From assembly GCA_007026445.1 (NCBI GenBank), contig VDMD01000001.1:2790001-2854000 (forward strand): a stretch of 64,000 nucleotides of DNA, read 5' to 3'. Position 1 is the stretch's first letter; every line of letters starts with the position of its first letter. The stretch comes from Schizophyllum amplum. Its lineage: Eukaryota > Basidiomycota > Agaricomycetes > Agaricales > Schizophyllaceae. Shown in pieces: positions 44,480 through 56,810 of the stretch. A program made the translations under genes and the position numbers. Below the pieces are notes generated by a model. It made no database searches and had not been told where the DNA came from. It saw only the letters and a list, made by a program, of their open reading frames with translations.

Positions 44480-46909
44480 CTAATCGACCATGTTGTTATG
44501 GTCCTTGTCTCCTGGCGCCTCGCTGGGTAGCGCCTGAGATGCCTCCTCTGCTGCCTGAATGCGGGCCACGTCCCGGTCATGTATCATAACGTTGACCGCC
44601 TTGAGCATTTCCTGCGCCTTATCCACATCCTCCGCATTACTCTGAGCAACGACAGCCAGTAATTCCCGAGCGAGGGACAAGTCGCCCCCGTTATGCATGT
44701 GGTAATTAGCGACTTCCAGGGTGGACTTCGCGTAGTCGGCGATGGGCCGATCTGTGCAACAACATCAGAGAGGGCAATATCTAGAGTCGATCGACCTACT
44801 CTCGGCGTTGCATATCTGTACGATACGATGGTGGTAGGACGCCGCCTCCTGATATTCGCCCATAATACGGTGGAGGGACGCCAGCTTGAGGGTGCTGAAT
44901 TGCTCGTGAGGGCTAGCAGCGTACAGAACGCGTCGAAGACATTCGACAGCTTCGCGCAACCTGCACAGTTGTTCAGTGTGAACTTGTAGAGCGACACCAC
45001 GAGACTTACCGTCCCATGTTCTCGTAGCACTGCGCCAGACCCTGTAACATTCGGACATCATAAGGTCTGGCTGGCAGTCAGTCGAACGTCCTTGCGTAGA
45101 TGCAATACTCACTTCAAGGCAACAGCATGTTGATAGTAGTAGAGCGCGTTCTCTTTCATGGATAACAGCTCCGAAGCCTGTGCAAGTCCATACCATGCAC
45201 GATAGTCACGCCGGTTGAGTGCTACGACAATCGTCAAGATGGTGCAAGTGGGTTGCCCAGTAGGCGCTCACATATGGCACGGCGATACGCATCCATAGCC
45301 TCGTGCGAGTTCTTCATCTCGACCAGCTCATGCCCCATCAAGGTCCACGGACCAGTCAATGTTGGATCCAATTCCGCTGCTCTTCGGAAGTACTTGACGG
45401 CCTTCATGTGCTCCGCCCGCAAAGCAAAGTGGTTGCCTGGATTGTCAGTGAAATGATCGCCACAACAGAAATGTGCGGCAACTCACCAATGGCTACGCAA
45501 ACTTCGGGACGGTCCTTTGCCAGGGCGACAAACTCATGGGCAAGTTTTGCAAGCTTGACCTTTTGCTGCGTGACAAGAAGTACGTTGGAGTACATGTCCA
45601 CCCATTCTATACGCTGAGAATCCATCTCGAAGATCTGATCGAACTGGGTCTCCGCTCTGTCGTATTCTGCGCGAGGTAAGCGCGGTCGACACAGAGCGGA
45701 ACCAATACAGCGTACCATGAAGGTCACTGAGTACGCATGCACGAAGCCCCATGATCCACGGGCTTTTCGGAAAGAGGTGAGCCTGCAACAGATGGTCGCA
45801 TATCTCCAGTTCGTAGTCCCCCCCAGACATGAAGGTCAGTGCGCTCTTTATCTGGAAGATACGCGCCATGGGGTGACCATTTGGCACGGGCAGCAACGGC
45901 ATGAGATGAGAAACCTGCGAAGCTGTGTGAGAACGATAGCAGCGGTCGAGTACATCAACTACCTCTTCGGCGTCTCTGACGTGAGCTTGAAGCAGCATCC
46001 ACGACGGATAAAGCCATGGTTCTCCAGCGACCGACAAGATGAGGCTCTCGAATGCTTCTTCCCTGCGGGACAGGCGCAGCAGAAACAGACCTTTGCTACC
46101 TTGGTCGTTCAGCGCATTATTTCCAGTGAGATAGTGGTCTGACTCACAGCAGGAGCATCCAGGGATCTGTCGCATTGGCGACCAGCTCATACAACTCGAG
46201 GAGCTCTCGGTTCAGAGGTTTAAGTGGCGGGGCTCGGGTGACTATGACAATCCTCACTATCAGCCTTATCTATATAAGACGCGAGCTCAGCACTTACAGT
46301 CGCTCAGATACCATTCTCGAAAATGTTCTTCTTCGCTTGCCTGATGGGTAGAATAAATAACATCCGTGTATTCGACACAATGGTGGCGTACGAGGAAACG
46401 GCTATATGTGCGGAGGAACTGGGCCTTGGAGCTTGTTCCGGATTCAAGAAGTTTTGCTGCTCGACGGAACTCGCGACTCTTGATGAAGACTCGCGCTGCT
46501 GCCATGGCGTCTTGGTCTTCAGCTTCCAATCTTTGCTCGCGAGCAACTACATCCTCTGAAGGTGGACATATAGGAGGAGCGTGTGAGTTCTTGTATGACG
46601 TAGAGGCTGCATTGGCCTTTATCGGGGACACAGGAGTGTGGGGGGTAATGTACGACGCCTGAGGGCGGGCCGGAGTCGACGTGAAGAACATGCCCTGTGG
46701 CTTGTGTCGCCTGAAGGCGGGGGACGTCGCCAGGACAAGCTCCGAGGCCCTAATCACATGGTGTCACAGAGTGGAGTGGTCCAAAGGGTGTTGCATCCGC
46801 ACCATCGCGACGCCGCTGGCATACATCTCTCCGCCGCTTCTTGGCCAAGCACCCTGAGATCGTTCAAGGCTTGTGCGTCGATGGGGTCGACGGCTGTCGG
46901 AGAATCCAT
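44480..46909 (-). CDS. CDC23: Anaphase-promoting complex subunit 8
   Basis: TPR scaffold of the APC/C ubiquitin ligase. The start MDSPTAVDPIDAQALNDLRV joins across a 54-nt intron to WASELVLATSPAFRRHKPQG. Hallmark TPR blocks follow in order: ARVFIKSREFRRAAKLLES, LFLLRLSRREEAFESLILSV, IEWVDMYSNVLLVTQQKVKL, HFALRAEHMKAVKYFRRAAE, WTLMGHELVEMKNSHEAMDA, DYRAWYGLAQASELLSMKEN and PYDVRMLQGLAQCYENMG. The later repeats are RLREAVECLRRVLYAASPHE and LASLHRIMGEYQEAASYHHR. The run MDMYSN...GNHFALR...WTLMGHE.VEMKN is specific to Cdc23/APC8 among TPR subunits. Many small exons. The C-terminus is acidic and ends KDHNNMVD. Confidence 0.92.
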
Positions 46910-47345
46910 CACTTTGTTGTTACAATGGATGTACAGATCTTGTCGTGATGAGTGGAGCCTCCAGGATTAAGCGTCGAACTTTGAGAGAAGGACGCGCCAA
47001 TGAACCTGAGAACGCGTCGCGAGAGCACTGAGCAGACATCTGACATCGACAAGACCAACGGGGAAGCATGCGCGTCAATCACGTGCTCCATCAAAGTTGA
47101 TTCGGAGCCTGCCGTGCCTCCCACGCTGGCCACCGAAGTCGTTCTCGTCCATCAACACCCCCATAATGTGCAACATTGTAGCTGCTTCCTAAACTTCGGT
47201 GACCTTCAAGTCGATACATTGGATTGGCTGGACGTCCTCTCACGCTGATCTCTGCCTATCTTCGCCGCCCAATCTTCTCACCCCCGGACGTTCTGTCTTC
47301 CAAGACTTTCTCATAACTTGGTTGCTTTTCGGACCGAGTATCGAA
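46910..47345. other. Divergent promoter region CDC23/ALG14
   Basis: 436 bp; frames crossing it look non-coding. No specific site identified. Confidence 0.5.
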
Positions 47346-48224
47346 ATGCTTCATCCATTGTATACGGCGATGGCACTCGGTGTAACTCTGGCTGCTCTGC
47401 GCATCTATCTGATCCTGCCTCGGGCCAAGACGATACCCCCTCCTCCAGGACGCGCCTCGTCCCGCAGTCTTGCAGTATTCCTGGGATCAGGTAAGTCTCA
47501 TGCGCGATATCTACAGGCCTTTATTGCACTGATACGCATGGTGACTGGCAGGCGGACATACTAGCGAAGCTCTGGCGTTGCTCTCGGGTCTTGACTTCCA
47601 CCGTTATACCCCGCGCACCTACTATATCAGTGACGGCGACCACCTCAGCGCTCGAAAGGCGATGGATCTGGAAGACTTTAAGGGCTCGGTCTCTTCCGTA
47701 TGTATACAATTAACCCTCGGACCACGTTTGCTCACCGGCGCGTGCAGTTCTCCTTGCGGATGGTTCCCCGCGCGAGGCGTGTACATCAGCATTTACTCAC
47801 AGTGCCGCTCTCTGCGATGCGTTCTTTCTGCGCCTGCACCTACTACATGATGGTGGCGCCCTTCACGTCTCGCGCTGACGTCGCAGACGTCCTCATCCTC
47901 AATGGTCCCGGCACTTGTTGTGTATTGGGCCTCGCTGTCTATGTGAACAAGGTAGGTCATCCTTCGCTTGGCAGATAACTTCATTTCATCACAAATCGCA
48001 GTTCTTTGGCTTGCGTTGTCCTCGCATCATCTACGTCGAGTCATTTGCCCGCGTGGAAGGCTTGTCCCTCACGGGTAAAATCTTGCGCCCCTTCACAGAC
48101 AGGTGCGTACCAACTTCTCCCCGACTTCCCGTGCCTCATCCTCGCCACCGGCAGATTTATCGTACAATGGCCGCAGATTTTGCGGGAGGGTGGCCGTGGG
48201 GAGTGCTGTGGATGTCTTGTCTGA
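47346..48224 (+). CDS. ALG14: UDP-GlcNAc transferase membrane subunit ALG14
   Basis: Anchors Alg13 to the ER to add the second GlcNAc to dolichol-PP-GlcNAc in N-glycan assembly. Start MLHPLYTAMALGVTLAALRI includes the single membrane anchor. The glycine loop LAVFLGSGGHTSEALALLSG is split by an intron after GSG. Then TYYISDGDHLSARK, an exon with MVPRARRVHQHLLTVPLSAM and DVLILNGPGTCCVLGLAVYV, and FGLRCPRIIYVESFARVEGL, SLTGKILRPFTDRFIVQWPQ, ending RGECCGCLV. The order and motifs (GSGGHT, SDGD, R.R.V.QS-like, NGPGTC, YVESFARV, D.F.VQWP) match Alg14 throughout. Four introns. Confidence 0.93.
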
Positions 48225-49036
48225 CCCTTGGCACTCACGTTCACGTACGCGCTTGGCATCACCACTGTGAACGGTACAATGAATGTCGACTCTAAGCAGT
48301 AGACTCGTCGTTGTACCCAGCAATCAACCTCTGTACTGCCGTACACTCAGCTGGACATACCCCTCAGATCGCCGCAGATATGAGGATTGGCCGCCAGTTC
48401 GCCGCAATGGCATTGTGAAGACGGTCATACCGTTCATTGGATGATTCGGCGTGAGTATGCGCCTTTGCGTCAAATCTTTCACGCTGCAGGGAAGGAGTCT
48501 TGCAGTGACTCCTTCGTTCCATGGCACCTTCGATGAAGCTGACAGTGACAACAGAAGGCCACCCGCTACTGAATTATCGAAAATGCTACCTCAGCACATA
48601 AGCATTCATATAGTCATGGTTGAAAAAAATGGCTGAGCCCACACAATCCAGTTCACATTGTGTCCAGGAATACTGGCGTACACCAGTACCTACAGGCAGC
48701 TTTATCCTCGTTTCCCCCATGCACGAGACGCGGCAACTCCTCAAAATGCACCCAGGGCAGTTGATACTAACTTGGTTCTAACAGCGACTTCGTGAGCACG
48801 GGTGTTGGAAGCGCTAGCCTCCGCAACAACTGGAGGATAAAGCATGGTCTATCATTGCAGTTACTACAACCATGTCAAGTTTGCGAGCACCAGTCACTGC
48901 GAACCTAGCGTGATACCAAAACTATTGGGGCGAGTACTGGCCGGGCGAGCGCCAGCACGAGCTGTACAATCTGTCGATAGGACAACCTACAAAAGTCAAG
49001 AAAGGGAAGACTTCGTACAGAAGATAGACGCGTCAG
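48225..49036. other. Intergenic
   Basis: Between the convergent ALG14 and U2AF1 genes. Short overlapping frames only; nothing recognised. Confidence 0.5.
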
Positions 49037-49919
49037 CTATTTTCTGGTCCAACGATCTTCGCCAGCGTCGCGTCCGCCGCGGCGAGGACTGGCACTACGA
49101 TCCCTCTTCTTCGGCTCCCATCCTCCACCGCCACCCTGCGTTTTCTGCGGGTTGAGTCGCCGCTCTAGACGCTGACCGGCACGCAGGGAGTTCACAAGCT
49201 CCTTGGATGCGAGACGGAGATGCATAAAGTTGCAGAAACCGCCGCGGTTGCATTCGCCGTTCTCGTTCTGGCGACAGCAGGCTTCCCGGAAGTCTGTAAC
49301 GGGAGAAAGCTCAGCGTACAAAGGTCGCCCTATAGATCGTCAGATGTTATTTCAGGCTTGCAGTAAGGCGACACACCTGCATACCACCTGTCGTTCAGAT
49401 TGTCCACAGCTGCCTGCGCTTCCGTTTCCCATTCGTAGCGCGCGTACACGTTACCAATCAAGTGGTCGCCAACGTTGTCGCATACCTGAGCATAGCGTCA
49501 GAACAAGGCGGCAATGGGATAGTAAGTCACGTACGTGCAGCTCCAGCAAGTGACCGAACTTAGCCAGCTCGCAGTACAAGTCCTCGTAAACCGCATCGAA
49601 GCCTTCCTGCAGTTCCTTCTCGTTCAACTTGCATACCGGATCATGAGCAGGGTTGTGGTACACATTGGGAAGCAAGATGGTCTGCGAGAAGGGAGGGCGG
49701 ATATGTTTGCGCGAGCAGCGATCTCCGTGCCGGCAAGCGCCAATCTGTACGAGGAAGTTCGTAAGAACATAGCGGCGCTCAGCAAGTCGGTCACTCACCT
49801 TGTAGTAGAAAGAGCAGTTGACGCGGTCCTGCTCTGTACCGAAGATGTTCGCCTGGTTGAAATGTCAGGAAACGCTGCGGGACGCGTATGACACTTTCAC
49901 GTACCAAATGTGAGGCCAT
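49037..49919 (-). CDS. U2AF1: U2 snRNP auxiliary factor small subunit
   Basis: Recognises the 3' splice-site AG during spliceosome assembly. Start MASHL is a five-codon exon. An intron follows, then ANIFGTEQDRVNCSFYYK, an intron, then IGACRHGDRCSRKHIRP, together forming the first C3H zinc finger. The UHM/RRM continues with TILLPNVYHNPAHDP, DAVYEDLYCELAKFGHLLEL, VCDNVGDHLIGNVYARYEWE and AAVDNLNDRWYA. The second zinc finger is FREACCRQNENGECNRGGFC followed by NFMHL. The C-terminus is short and charged, GGGGGWEPKKRDRSASPRRG, ending EDRWTRK. Six or so exons. It shows conservation throughout and is a good reference for splice-site reading in this genome. Confidence 0.95.
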
Positions 49920-50410
49920 GGTGCGTGGAAGAGAGAAGAGGGTCGTGTCACGGGCAGTATCGCACTTAATGACGCGCCGAACAGCGTTCAGGAAAGCTCT
50001 CGACGGTGCCGGAAGGGAACCTGACAATGAAAGTTTCTAAGGGAAGATTAGTCAGCCTGCAGTTGCGGAGTTCTCGGCCCGATAATATCCCACGGCTGGA
50101 ACAAAGAGCTTCCAAAAGGAGACTTTCCCAAGTTGATCTTCCGGAAGCAAACCTAGAGATCATGGTACCAGCACTGTACAGCATGTTCTTCGCGGCATTT
50201 CAGCCTCGGACCGAGCTATGCTGCAGTGGTGAAATCCTGTCATCTGGGAACACTTGCCCCGGTCCGTTGATCTGACCACGACTACGCGTGAGTGTGTGCC
50301 TGTGGGCGTATTTTTCGGGGTCCGGCCTCACAGCGTTAACGCCAGCAACTCCGCCTGAACAAGGAGCGCCAACCATTTCGTCCATACAGAGAAGGTAGAT
50401 ATTCGGACGA
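49920..50410. other. Intergenic
   Basis: 5' flank of U2AF1 and 3' flank of the next minus-strand gene; no feature identified. Confidence 0.5.
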
Positions 50411-51702
50411 CTAGGTATTCCATGCGCCATGCAAGGCCTGCGTTCGCGATGCCACATTCCAGTCCAGCCCCTGCGAGATCCATGCGCTCCTCTGACCGCT
50501 CGCAATGTGTCCCTGACTGTGTCTGTCGTTTGGCAGCTGAATCGGTGGCCAACCCGAGTGACCGCCTAGCCAGCTGCTAGTAGCATCGCTTTCACGGCTA
50601 CCAAGCTCTGCTAGCGAGTCTCTGTCAAGGCGGCTACAATAAGCAAATATAGAGACTTAGGGGATAGCGTCGAACGTACTTGGCCATGGAATCCAGCTCC
50701 GCCACCCGCTGATGTAGTCGGCATACGCCCTGAGAGGTATGGGAGCGCGAGAGCACTTCTGCGGCCTTCCTGAGACGAAGAGAGAGCTCCAGTATTGCTC
50801 CGTACGTGGCAGAGTCGTGAAGGCATCCACAGTGGTCGCCATGAGCATTGTCGACGCAGGAATTTGCGAGCTGTGGGTTCAGAAAGGCGGATAGGTCGCC
50901 TGTGGCCATCCACTGGGACACAAGATCGCTGGAGGGGAATGCGGATGCCAGCGTCGCGCTTGATAAGTCGCTGCCGATGTACGACAGGACCAGCTCATCC
51001 ACAGGACTCGGTAGGGATGACGGCGAGTTTGGCGTATACGGAGAGGCACTGGAGGTACTCAGTGGCGGTGTCTGGGATGTTTCGCTGCCGTCGATAGATG
51101 GCCCATCCAGCGTGTCTGGCGATGGGGCCTGCGAAAGACCACAGTCGCTCGAATGTGGGAGGGATGTCATCCGCGTTCGTGGCTGCGGCTTATTCTTCAA
51201 CTGGGCATCGCTGTTAGTGACATGTAGGGGAAGAGGGCGGCCAACGAACCTCCCGGATGACAGTCTCTAGTTCGGCGACTCGCTTTAGAAGTCGCGAATT
51301 CTCGTCGGACTCCGCGCGCTGAGCTGGGTCCTCAACTTCGTATATGCAGTGACCGGTCTACAAGTCGGTGTTCAGGAGCGCATATCATCTTTGCATATAC
51401 AGGCGTACCAGTCCAAGTTGTGTACAGCGACCGCAAGCGGGACGCTTCCGGTCACACTAAGTGAGACCTTAGATATGCGACCCACGCCGTGGGTACGAGG
51501 ACGTACCATCCGCTTGGATGTATGGCAGTTGAGGCATGACTGTGTCGTGCGGTTCCGACGCCTGCAGGAAATCGTTCAACATCGCCATGGAGTGGCCGGG
51601 TATAGAACACACCTCTTTCTATGGTCGCCTTCGGCAGGCGGCTCGCACTGCGCGACACGTTTCTTGGAGGACTCCTGGTCAAGGTTTTCGATAGCGGACA
51701 TG
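50411..51702 (-). CDS. Zn2Cys6 transcription factor
   Basis: The zinc cluster is spread over four exons. MSAIENLDQESSKKRVAQCE comes first, then an intron after HRKR. RRNRTTQSCLNCHTSKRM follows, an intron, then CDRKRPACGRCTQLGL, an intron, then TGHCIYEVEDPAQRAESDEN. The six cysteines are those of SCLNC, MC, AC, RC and HC. A leucine-zipper-like helix follows directly (SRLLKRVAELETVIREL). The rest is Ser/Pro-rich (SSLPSPVDELVLSYIG) with a helix ILELSLRLRKAAEVLSRS. The end is uncertain. Reading on without splicing stops at 50634 (RRYPLSLYICLL); removing a 47-nt intron (GTACGT...TTGTAG) extends the frame about 75 residues to 50411. There is no classical Fungal_trans domain, so this is a short regulator. 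Targets unknown. Confidence 0.8.
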
Positions 51703-53691
51703 TTGGGAGCGAAGGATGTTTACCCTTCTCGACAAGTATGGGAGGTATATAAACGCCCACGAACAATTCACGGCTTGGCGGCTATTCCATGCGCGGATCA
51801 GTAATGTGCAGGCGAATGGAGCGAACAGATAGAAGCTAAGTACCTACGTGCAGACGTCTCGTTCTCATCATGTGCGGTCCGGACTGTAGGGTAAGTGGTC
51901 CCAGGGGTACCCGGTATCGTCAATGTCACCGTAAACAGCGTCTGGCAAACTGATCAACAGAAGCACGCACGCCGCAACCCAGCTGAGGAAACACTTCTCG
52001 TACCTTGCACTTGAGAACCTGCGATACCATGTTCAAGTGAATGTCCGATGCGACCGGGCCCTATTTGGCTGAAGACATACGCTTATGGCGTAGATATTAT
52101 GTTGACTTTGGAGGATGGGATTCGGAACCGATTGCAGCTATAAGTTCGAGCGAGGGAGAGGCGATCTGAGATTCCGTAGACCACGGTGAATTGACGGAGC
52201 GAGAGGGGACGCCCCAGTTGCGCCCCAGGTGGCATGTCAATACGTACATTTGGCAAGGGGTCTGCGGCAGCGCTGACCGTCCACGTCAAATCCTTCCGCA
52301 GGCTTCATCGGACTACAGCGTCTTTGCGCTGGTGACAGGTAGGGCAACATTTAGTAGTTCTCACCGTCACCGCACAGAGGTGCAATATGGCAACAATGCT
52401 TACTCGGCCCTTGATCGGAGAGTGCCCCAGCCCAAGCGCACTTGGCGTGCACCTCTCTCCGAGAACGACGCTCACGAGGAGTACCTAGAGAACTTTGAGA
52501 AGAGAGTTGCGCTCGTCGCTTGGCGGACTGGCGTGCTCACATTAGGTTGAGGCTGGGCATCGCCCGCAACGGAGAGTTCTTCCCGACAGGTGAGCCATCA
52601 TTCCGTTACAGGCCTATGTCCGTGTTCAACAAGCATACGAGGACCGCGATGGGTAACAGACCCCGATTCCACAGGAGATAGATAGCAGGTGGCGCTGGCA
52701 GGCTCTTGTTGAGTTTGCGGTGGCTTGGCGTCGATGACCAGACAGGCAACTGACGCCGTGAGAGTCGAATGACTGGATAGGTGCTGGAACAAGGGTCGCG
52801 CAGGCTCTTGAAGATAATCGGACTTGTGTGGTCCGTGAGCCACGGGTGCGACCGCCAAGTCAGGTCCGTTTGCGGCGTCGTGGCGGCCATCGACGCTGGG
52901 CAGTTGTGTCGGAGTTGTGAAGCGGCCGCTATTAAATTGTCCTTTTTCGTCAACATGCCGTAGTGTAAGGCAGTTCCATGGATCCGGAATGCTGTTACCG
53001 ATTTAGAACTTCAATCATGTAGGTAGCTGCTCTGCGCCAACACACCAGATACTCGACCGGCGGCTGCCGAACGCGGTCGCAGCGAGGCGTAGACACAGCT
53101 TGAGGACGTGTCACTAGTCGGTGGTGCAGCCGAGCCTTATGATCGAGCGTTAATTGTGGCGCTAAACATGCCTTTGGTCTCAATAAATTTGCAGGACATG
53201 ACACTGACCGGATTGTATACCGTAAGCACCGCGTATTGGATGCCGATTGAGTTCTCGGGAGAGATTGGCGTGTATCTTGTCATGTTCAAGTGAAAGACCG
53301 CTGGGTCGGTGCGCGCGTGATATACCGTTCGAGGTTCAAGCTTCAAGCATGTTGTCGACGCGATCGCCACTGCATGAACGAAAAATGAAGCCAGCCGGAC
53401 CCTATGTGCCTTGGCGTGCGTCGGATGGCTCACTTGATAGGCGTACTAAGGTATCAAGGCCTGAAAAGACAGGACGAAGTCAACGGACCATCTCAGCGTG
53501 TAACCCAAAGCAGACCTTGGGTCCCATTATAACATTGATGTGCCGCTAATGCTCGGCCACATCGCTCGCGGTCAAGTCGCGCCTTATTCCACGCCGAAGA
53601 CGATAGCGTGCCGACAGAAATGAAGATGCGCATGGAAATGATAGCTATGTCATGTTAGATATTGGCACTGTTATGCATACATCATCGAGCG
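51703..53691. other. Gene-poor stretch
   Basis: Two kilobases with scattered frames of up to 119 codons on both strands (for example 52191-52550 + and 52606-52956 -). None shows a recognisable motif, signal peptide or consistent splicing. Codon composition is flatter than in neighbouring genes. It may hold decayed transposon or gene sequence. Confidence 0.5.
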
Positions 53692-55151
53692 CTATGCGAA
53701 AGCGCTTCCTAGTCCGCTCAGTAGCGTCAACCACCACGCGCGGTACAGAGTCATAATCCCTTCCTCGTCTACCATGCGCTTCGCGCAATCGAGGAGGCCG
53801 ATATACGGGTCCGCTTCATGGCGGAGTCTAGCAGTCGAATGAGCATGGTGCGATAGGTTGATGCCTGTGAACTTACCCTATGACATCCTCCTCGACTCCC
53901 GCCAGGTCAACCTCTTCTGCGTCTCCCTCGACTTCCTGTGATACGGAGTTGTACTCTGCCGACGCATGGTTACGCTGAATGGCCAGACGAGTAGAGATGA
54001 CCTCCAGTGGCGCCAGAAGGGCGACGCTCGCCAGGACGACAAAGCAGTAGATCCCAAACTTGACAGGAGAGAAGTCCTCGCTGAAGCCGGGGGAAAGGGG
54101 TACGAGCAGCCGTTGCAGTGGGCCGAGAAATAGGACGACAACGGCGATATGCATGGCCTGAGCGGCGAGGAGGCCCGGCGTCAAGTAAAGAATCCAAGGC
54201 CGCGAGCGCTCCGTAGGCGTCAATAAGACACGGAGGGACTTGACTGGTTGGAAGTAAGGTAGTTTGTATGGTGTGGTGACCGCCCTAAGATAATATACGT
54301 CAGGGGGAATGTGCGGCATGGAGAGAAATGCCTTACCGGCAGGTAATGATAGCGCTGGGAAGAGAAATAAGCATGTTTCCCAAGCTGTAGATCAGGGAGC
54401 CGATGATCCCTATGTCGGGTGCACGGTAGTGACCTGAACCGGGTCGAGGGGCATCGGCGAAGAGGACAAGGCCAACGGTGATCATCAAAGTGGTCAAGAA
54501 TGTGGGCACTTGTAGGGCGTTAGTAAGTTCCTTCTTCAAGCTGCGCGGCACTCACTGAAGCCCTTGTACAGCCCGGCCCATCCCTAGCAATGTCAGTACA
54601 AGAGGGGGATGCGGAAGTGATGTAGCCCACTTCAATCCTGTAGACGCGCGCCAACATGGTGAAGTAGTTATTGATGACTGGATCGACCGGTGAGTTCCTT
54701 CATTCACGCTGTGCGTGTAGAAGACATACCTGGGCCAGTGTGCGGACTAGCGCCGCCTTCCGAGTCGAGATTAAGCCCCTTCGGATTGTAGTTTGCCCTG
54801 ATTCCATGCGTCAAGCAACATGAAGGAGTACCTCGCGATTGACATACCTGTATCGGATGAGAACTCCGCTGAGGGGGACGACTATGGCCAAGCTGACCGC
54901 CAGAGAGACGATCAGCGCCAGGAGATCCAGAATTGCCATGAACATGATTGCGAGAGACAAGGGTGAACACGCAACTACGCCGCAGCGCCCATCGGCTGGT
55001 ACAACGCCACATACAGCCAGAAAGGGTCGTCTACGTCAGCAGGCGCCGGCAAGGCACCGGGCCGTGGCGCAGAGGGTCCGTGCGCACGGCAGCTGCCGTG
55101 GCCAAACTGCACGGCGAGAAACGCCATTCCCTCTTTCTTCCCAACCGCCAT
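53692..55151 (-). CDS. Mitochondrial carrier-like membrane protein
   Basis: SLC25-type protein with imperfect repeats. A probable first exon, MAVGKKEGMAFLAVQ to DDPFWLYVALYQPMG, is joined by an intron (donor GTAGTT, acceptor GTCAG) to LAIVVPLSGVLIRYR, then ANYNPKGLNLDSEGGA and VINNYFTMLARVYRIE. The clearer part is GWAGLYKGF, PTFLTTLMITVGLVLFAD, YRAPDIGIIGSLIYSLGNML, LLAPLEVISTRLAIQRNH (a PX[ED]XXXXR carrier signature) and ADPYIGLLDCAKRMVDEEGI, with TLYRAWWLTLLSG at the end. Only one signature motif is intact. This suggests a non-transporting or diverged carrier of the outer-membrane Ugo1/SLC25A46 sort rather than a classical metabolite exchanger; that is inference. The first exon is less certain than the rest. 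Confidence 0.72.
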
Positions 55152-55241
55152 GTCGCATGACAGGAGCTTCCCGTTGAGGCTTGCGCTGCTGGGTTGCCCA
55201 CAGCATCAATCTCACCGGTTTAACTCTTCTCTCTCTTCACG

Positions 55242-55893
55242 ATGTTCAAGTAAGTTGGCGCTCGCATGAGCATTGCTAACGAGAGAGGGTGGTGGTCAGG
55301 TATCGATGGAGAGACGAAAATTTTCACTTGTTGCGAAGGTGCGTTTTCGGCCCTTTCTTCAGTCCAAATCGGTCAGATTCTGACTTACGCTTGCTACAAC
55401 AGTTACAACTGCTGCACGGGGAGCACCAGCGCATCCCCCATGCCTATGTTCGGATGGACGAAAAACGTTTGGTCGCACACGCATAGTGCTACGTCAGCTG
55501 GTGTGGCAATTGCACTTCCCAGAGCACTCGCCGACTTCATCTGTGCTTACGTGACCTTGCCTTTTTCCCTCCGCCTGTCGGCTGTGAGATGCTGTGAGAT
55601 AGTCAGTGGCAAAGCCTGCATGCGAGGTGCGTCTTCAAACATATGCATGGCATATCAGCATTTACGATATCGTTCAGATTCATTCCAGTACATCGTGGTC
55701 ATCAAAGACGGGCAGTACTCGCAAGACAGCAACTCGAGGTGGCCACTATGACAATCCGACCTCGCTGTGCCGGTCGCCCTGTTCCACGAGCTTCAGGTCG
55801 CAGATGCGCATCAGTCGCCTTACTACCAATGCATCCCTTTCGCGGTTGACTGGAATATCCTCTACGGATATCTTCAGTTATGTTGATGCACAA
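55242..55893 (+). pseudogene. Unresolved, possibly decayed gene
   Basis: A convincing 5' end: ATGTTCAA, GTAAGT donor, GCTAAC branch site, CAG acceptor, then YRWRDENFHLLR and another GTGCG donor with a CTGAC branch. After that the frames do not agree. QLLHGEHQRIPHAYVRMDEK reads well in one frame, but the spliced frame gives SYNCCTGSTSASP. Further on, HYDNP is followed, one base out of frame, by DLAVPVALFHELQVADAH and YYQCIPFAVDWNILYGYLQL, which looks like real protein. The apparent one-base shift near 55760 suggests a frameshifted pseudogene. I do not recognise the family. Confidence 0.3.
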
Positions 55894-56810
55894 AGCGCGT
55901 TGCGCTGACGCTCTCCACAGCCGGGGACCTTTCCGCATACCTCATGCGCCATCAAGGTGCTGTCTTATGTCCGGTAGGACGACCGTGTCGGAGGCACTGG
56001 CGCGCCTGCGACAGTTTCTCAATGCTATGCGACGACGTCTCGGCTCATTGCACAATTTCGTTCTTTCATAGCAATGTCGTGGGATCGTCCGCGAACACAT
56101 CATCGATGTGGTGCTTGCTTTTACGCAGCTTCGCTTTACTGCTTCCTGCCCCCCTTTCCTTGCCATTCAGCATCGTTCGCGTATGCCAGTAGTTTCTCCC
56201 CAACCTGCGTGTTATACATTTTGCCAATTGCCTGCGTATCGTGCAGCAGTTCCAGTTGTTCGTTGCTATCCATGTTGAAGGTTCGTCCTCACTGTTCAGT
56301 CCTTGACGATGCCTGTTTGCGTCGCCGACTTGGCACATTCGATTGTCCGGCACTGCCCTCGTCCGACCTTTCATGCCAGCTTCTTGCGCGTCGTATACTG
56401 TTGGTGCGTTCAACATCTGCCTTCATGTTTTACTGACGGTGCCGTAGGCCATCCCTGCTACCATTATGTTTCCTTCATCGTTGTCAATGGTTCTTTTTGG
56501 ACATAACCCGCGACGGTTTCGTGTCCTCACGGTCCATTGAAGGATCTAGTTGCTGTACCAATGCATGATCACCACTTGTGTATTACTTAGTGCCTTACGC
56601 TTTTACATCACATGGGCGAACAATGGATCGTTGTTTGGCACTCTTGTCTGCACTTGTTTGACAGCGCTTTGAACTTGCCCTTAACCACCACTTGACTTGA
56701 CCGCCGAATTCAAAACCGACCGTTTATCCTAAGTCGAGCCTCAAGCGATATACAAGGCCTTAGCACGAGCAGCAGAAGTCTTCTGAGCGTCGTCGACGAT
56801 ATCTGAAGCT
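55894..56810. other. Intergenic, FUN30 upstream region
   Basis: Pyrimidine-rich plus strand with several short frames; no recognisable gene. The last 100 bases form the leader of FUN30. Confidence 0.45.
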
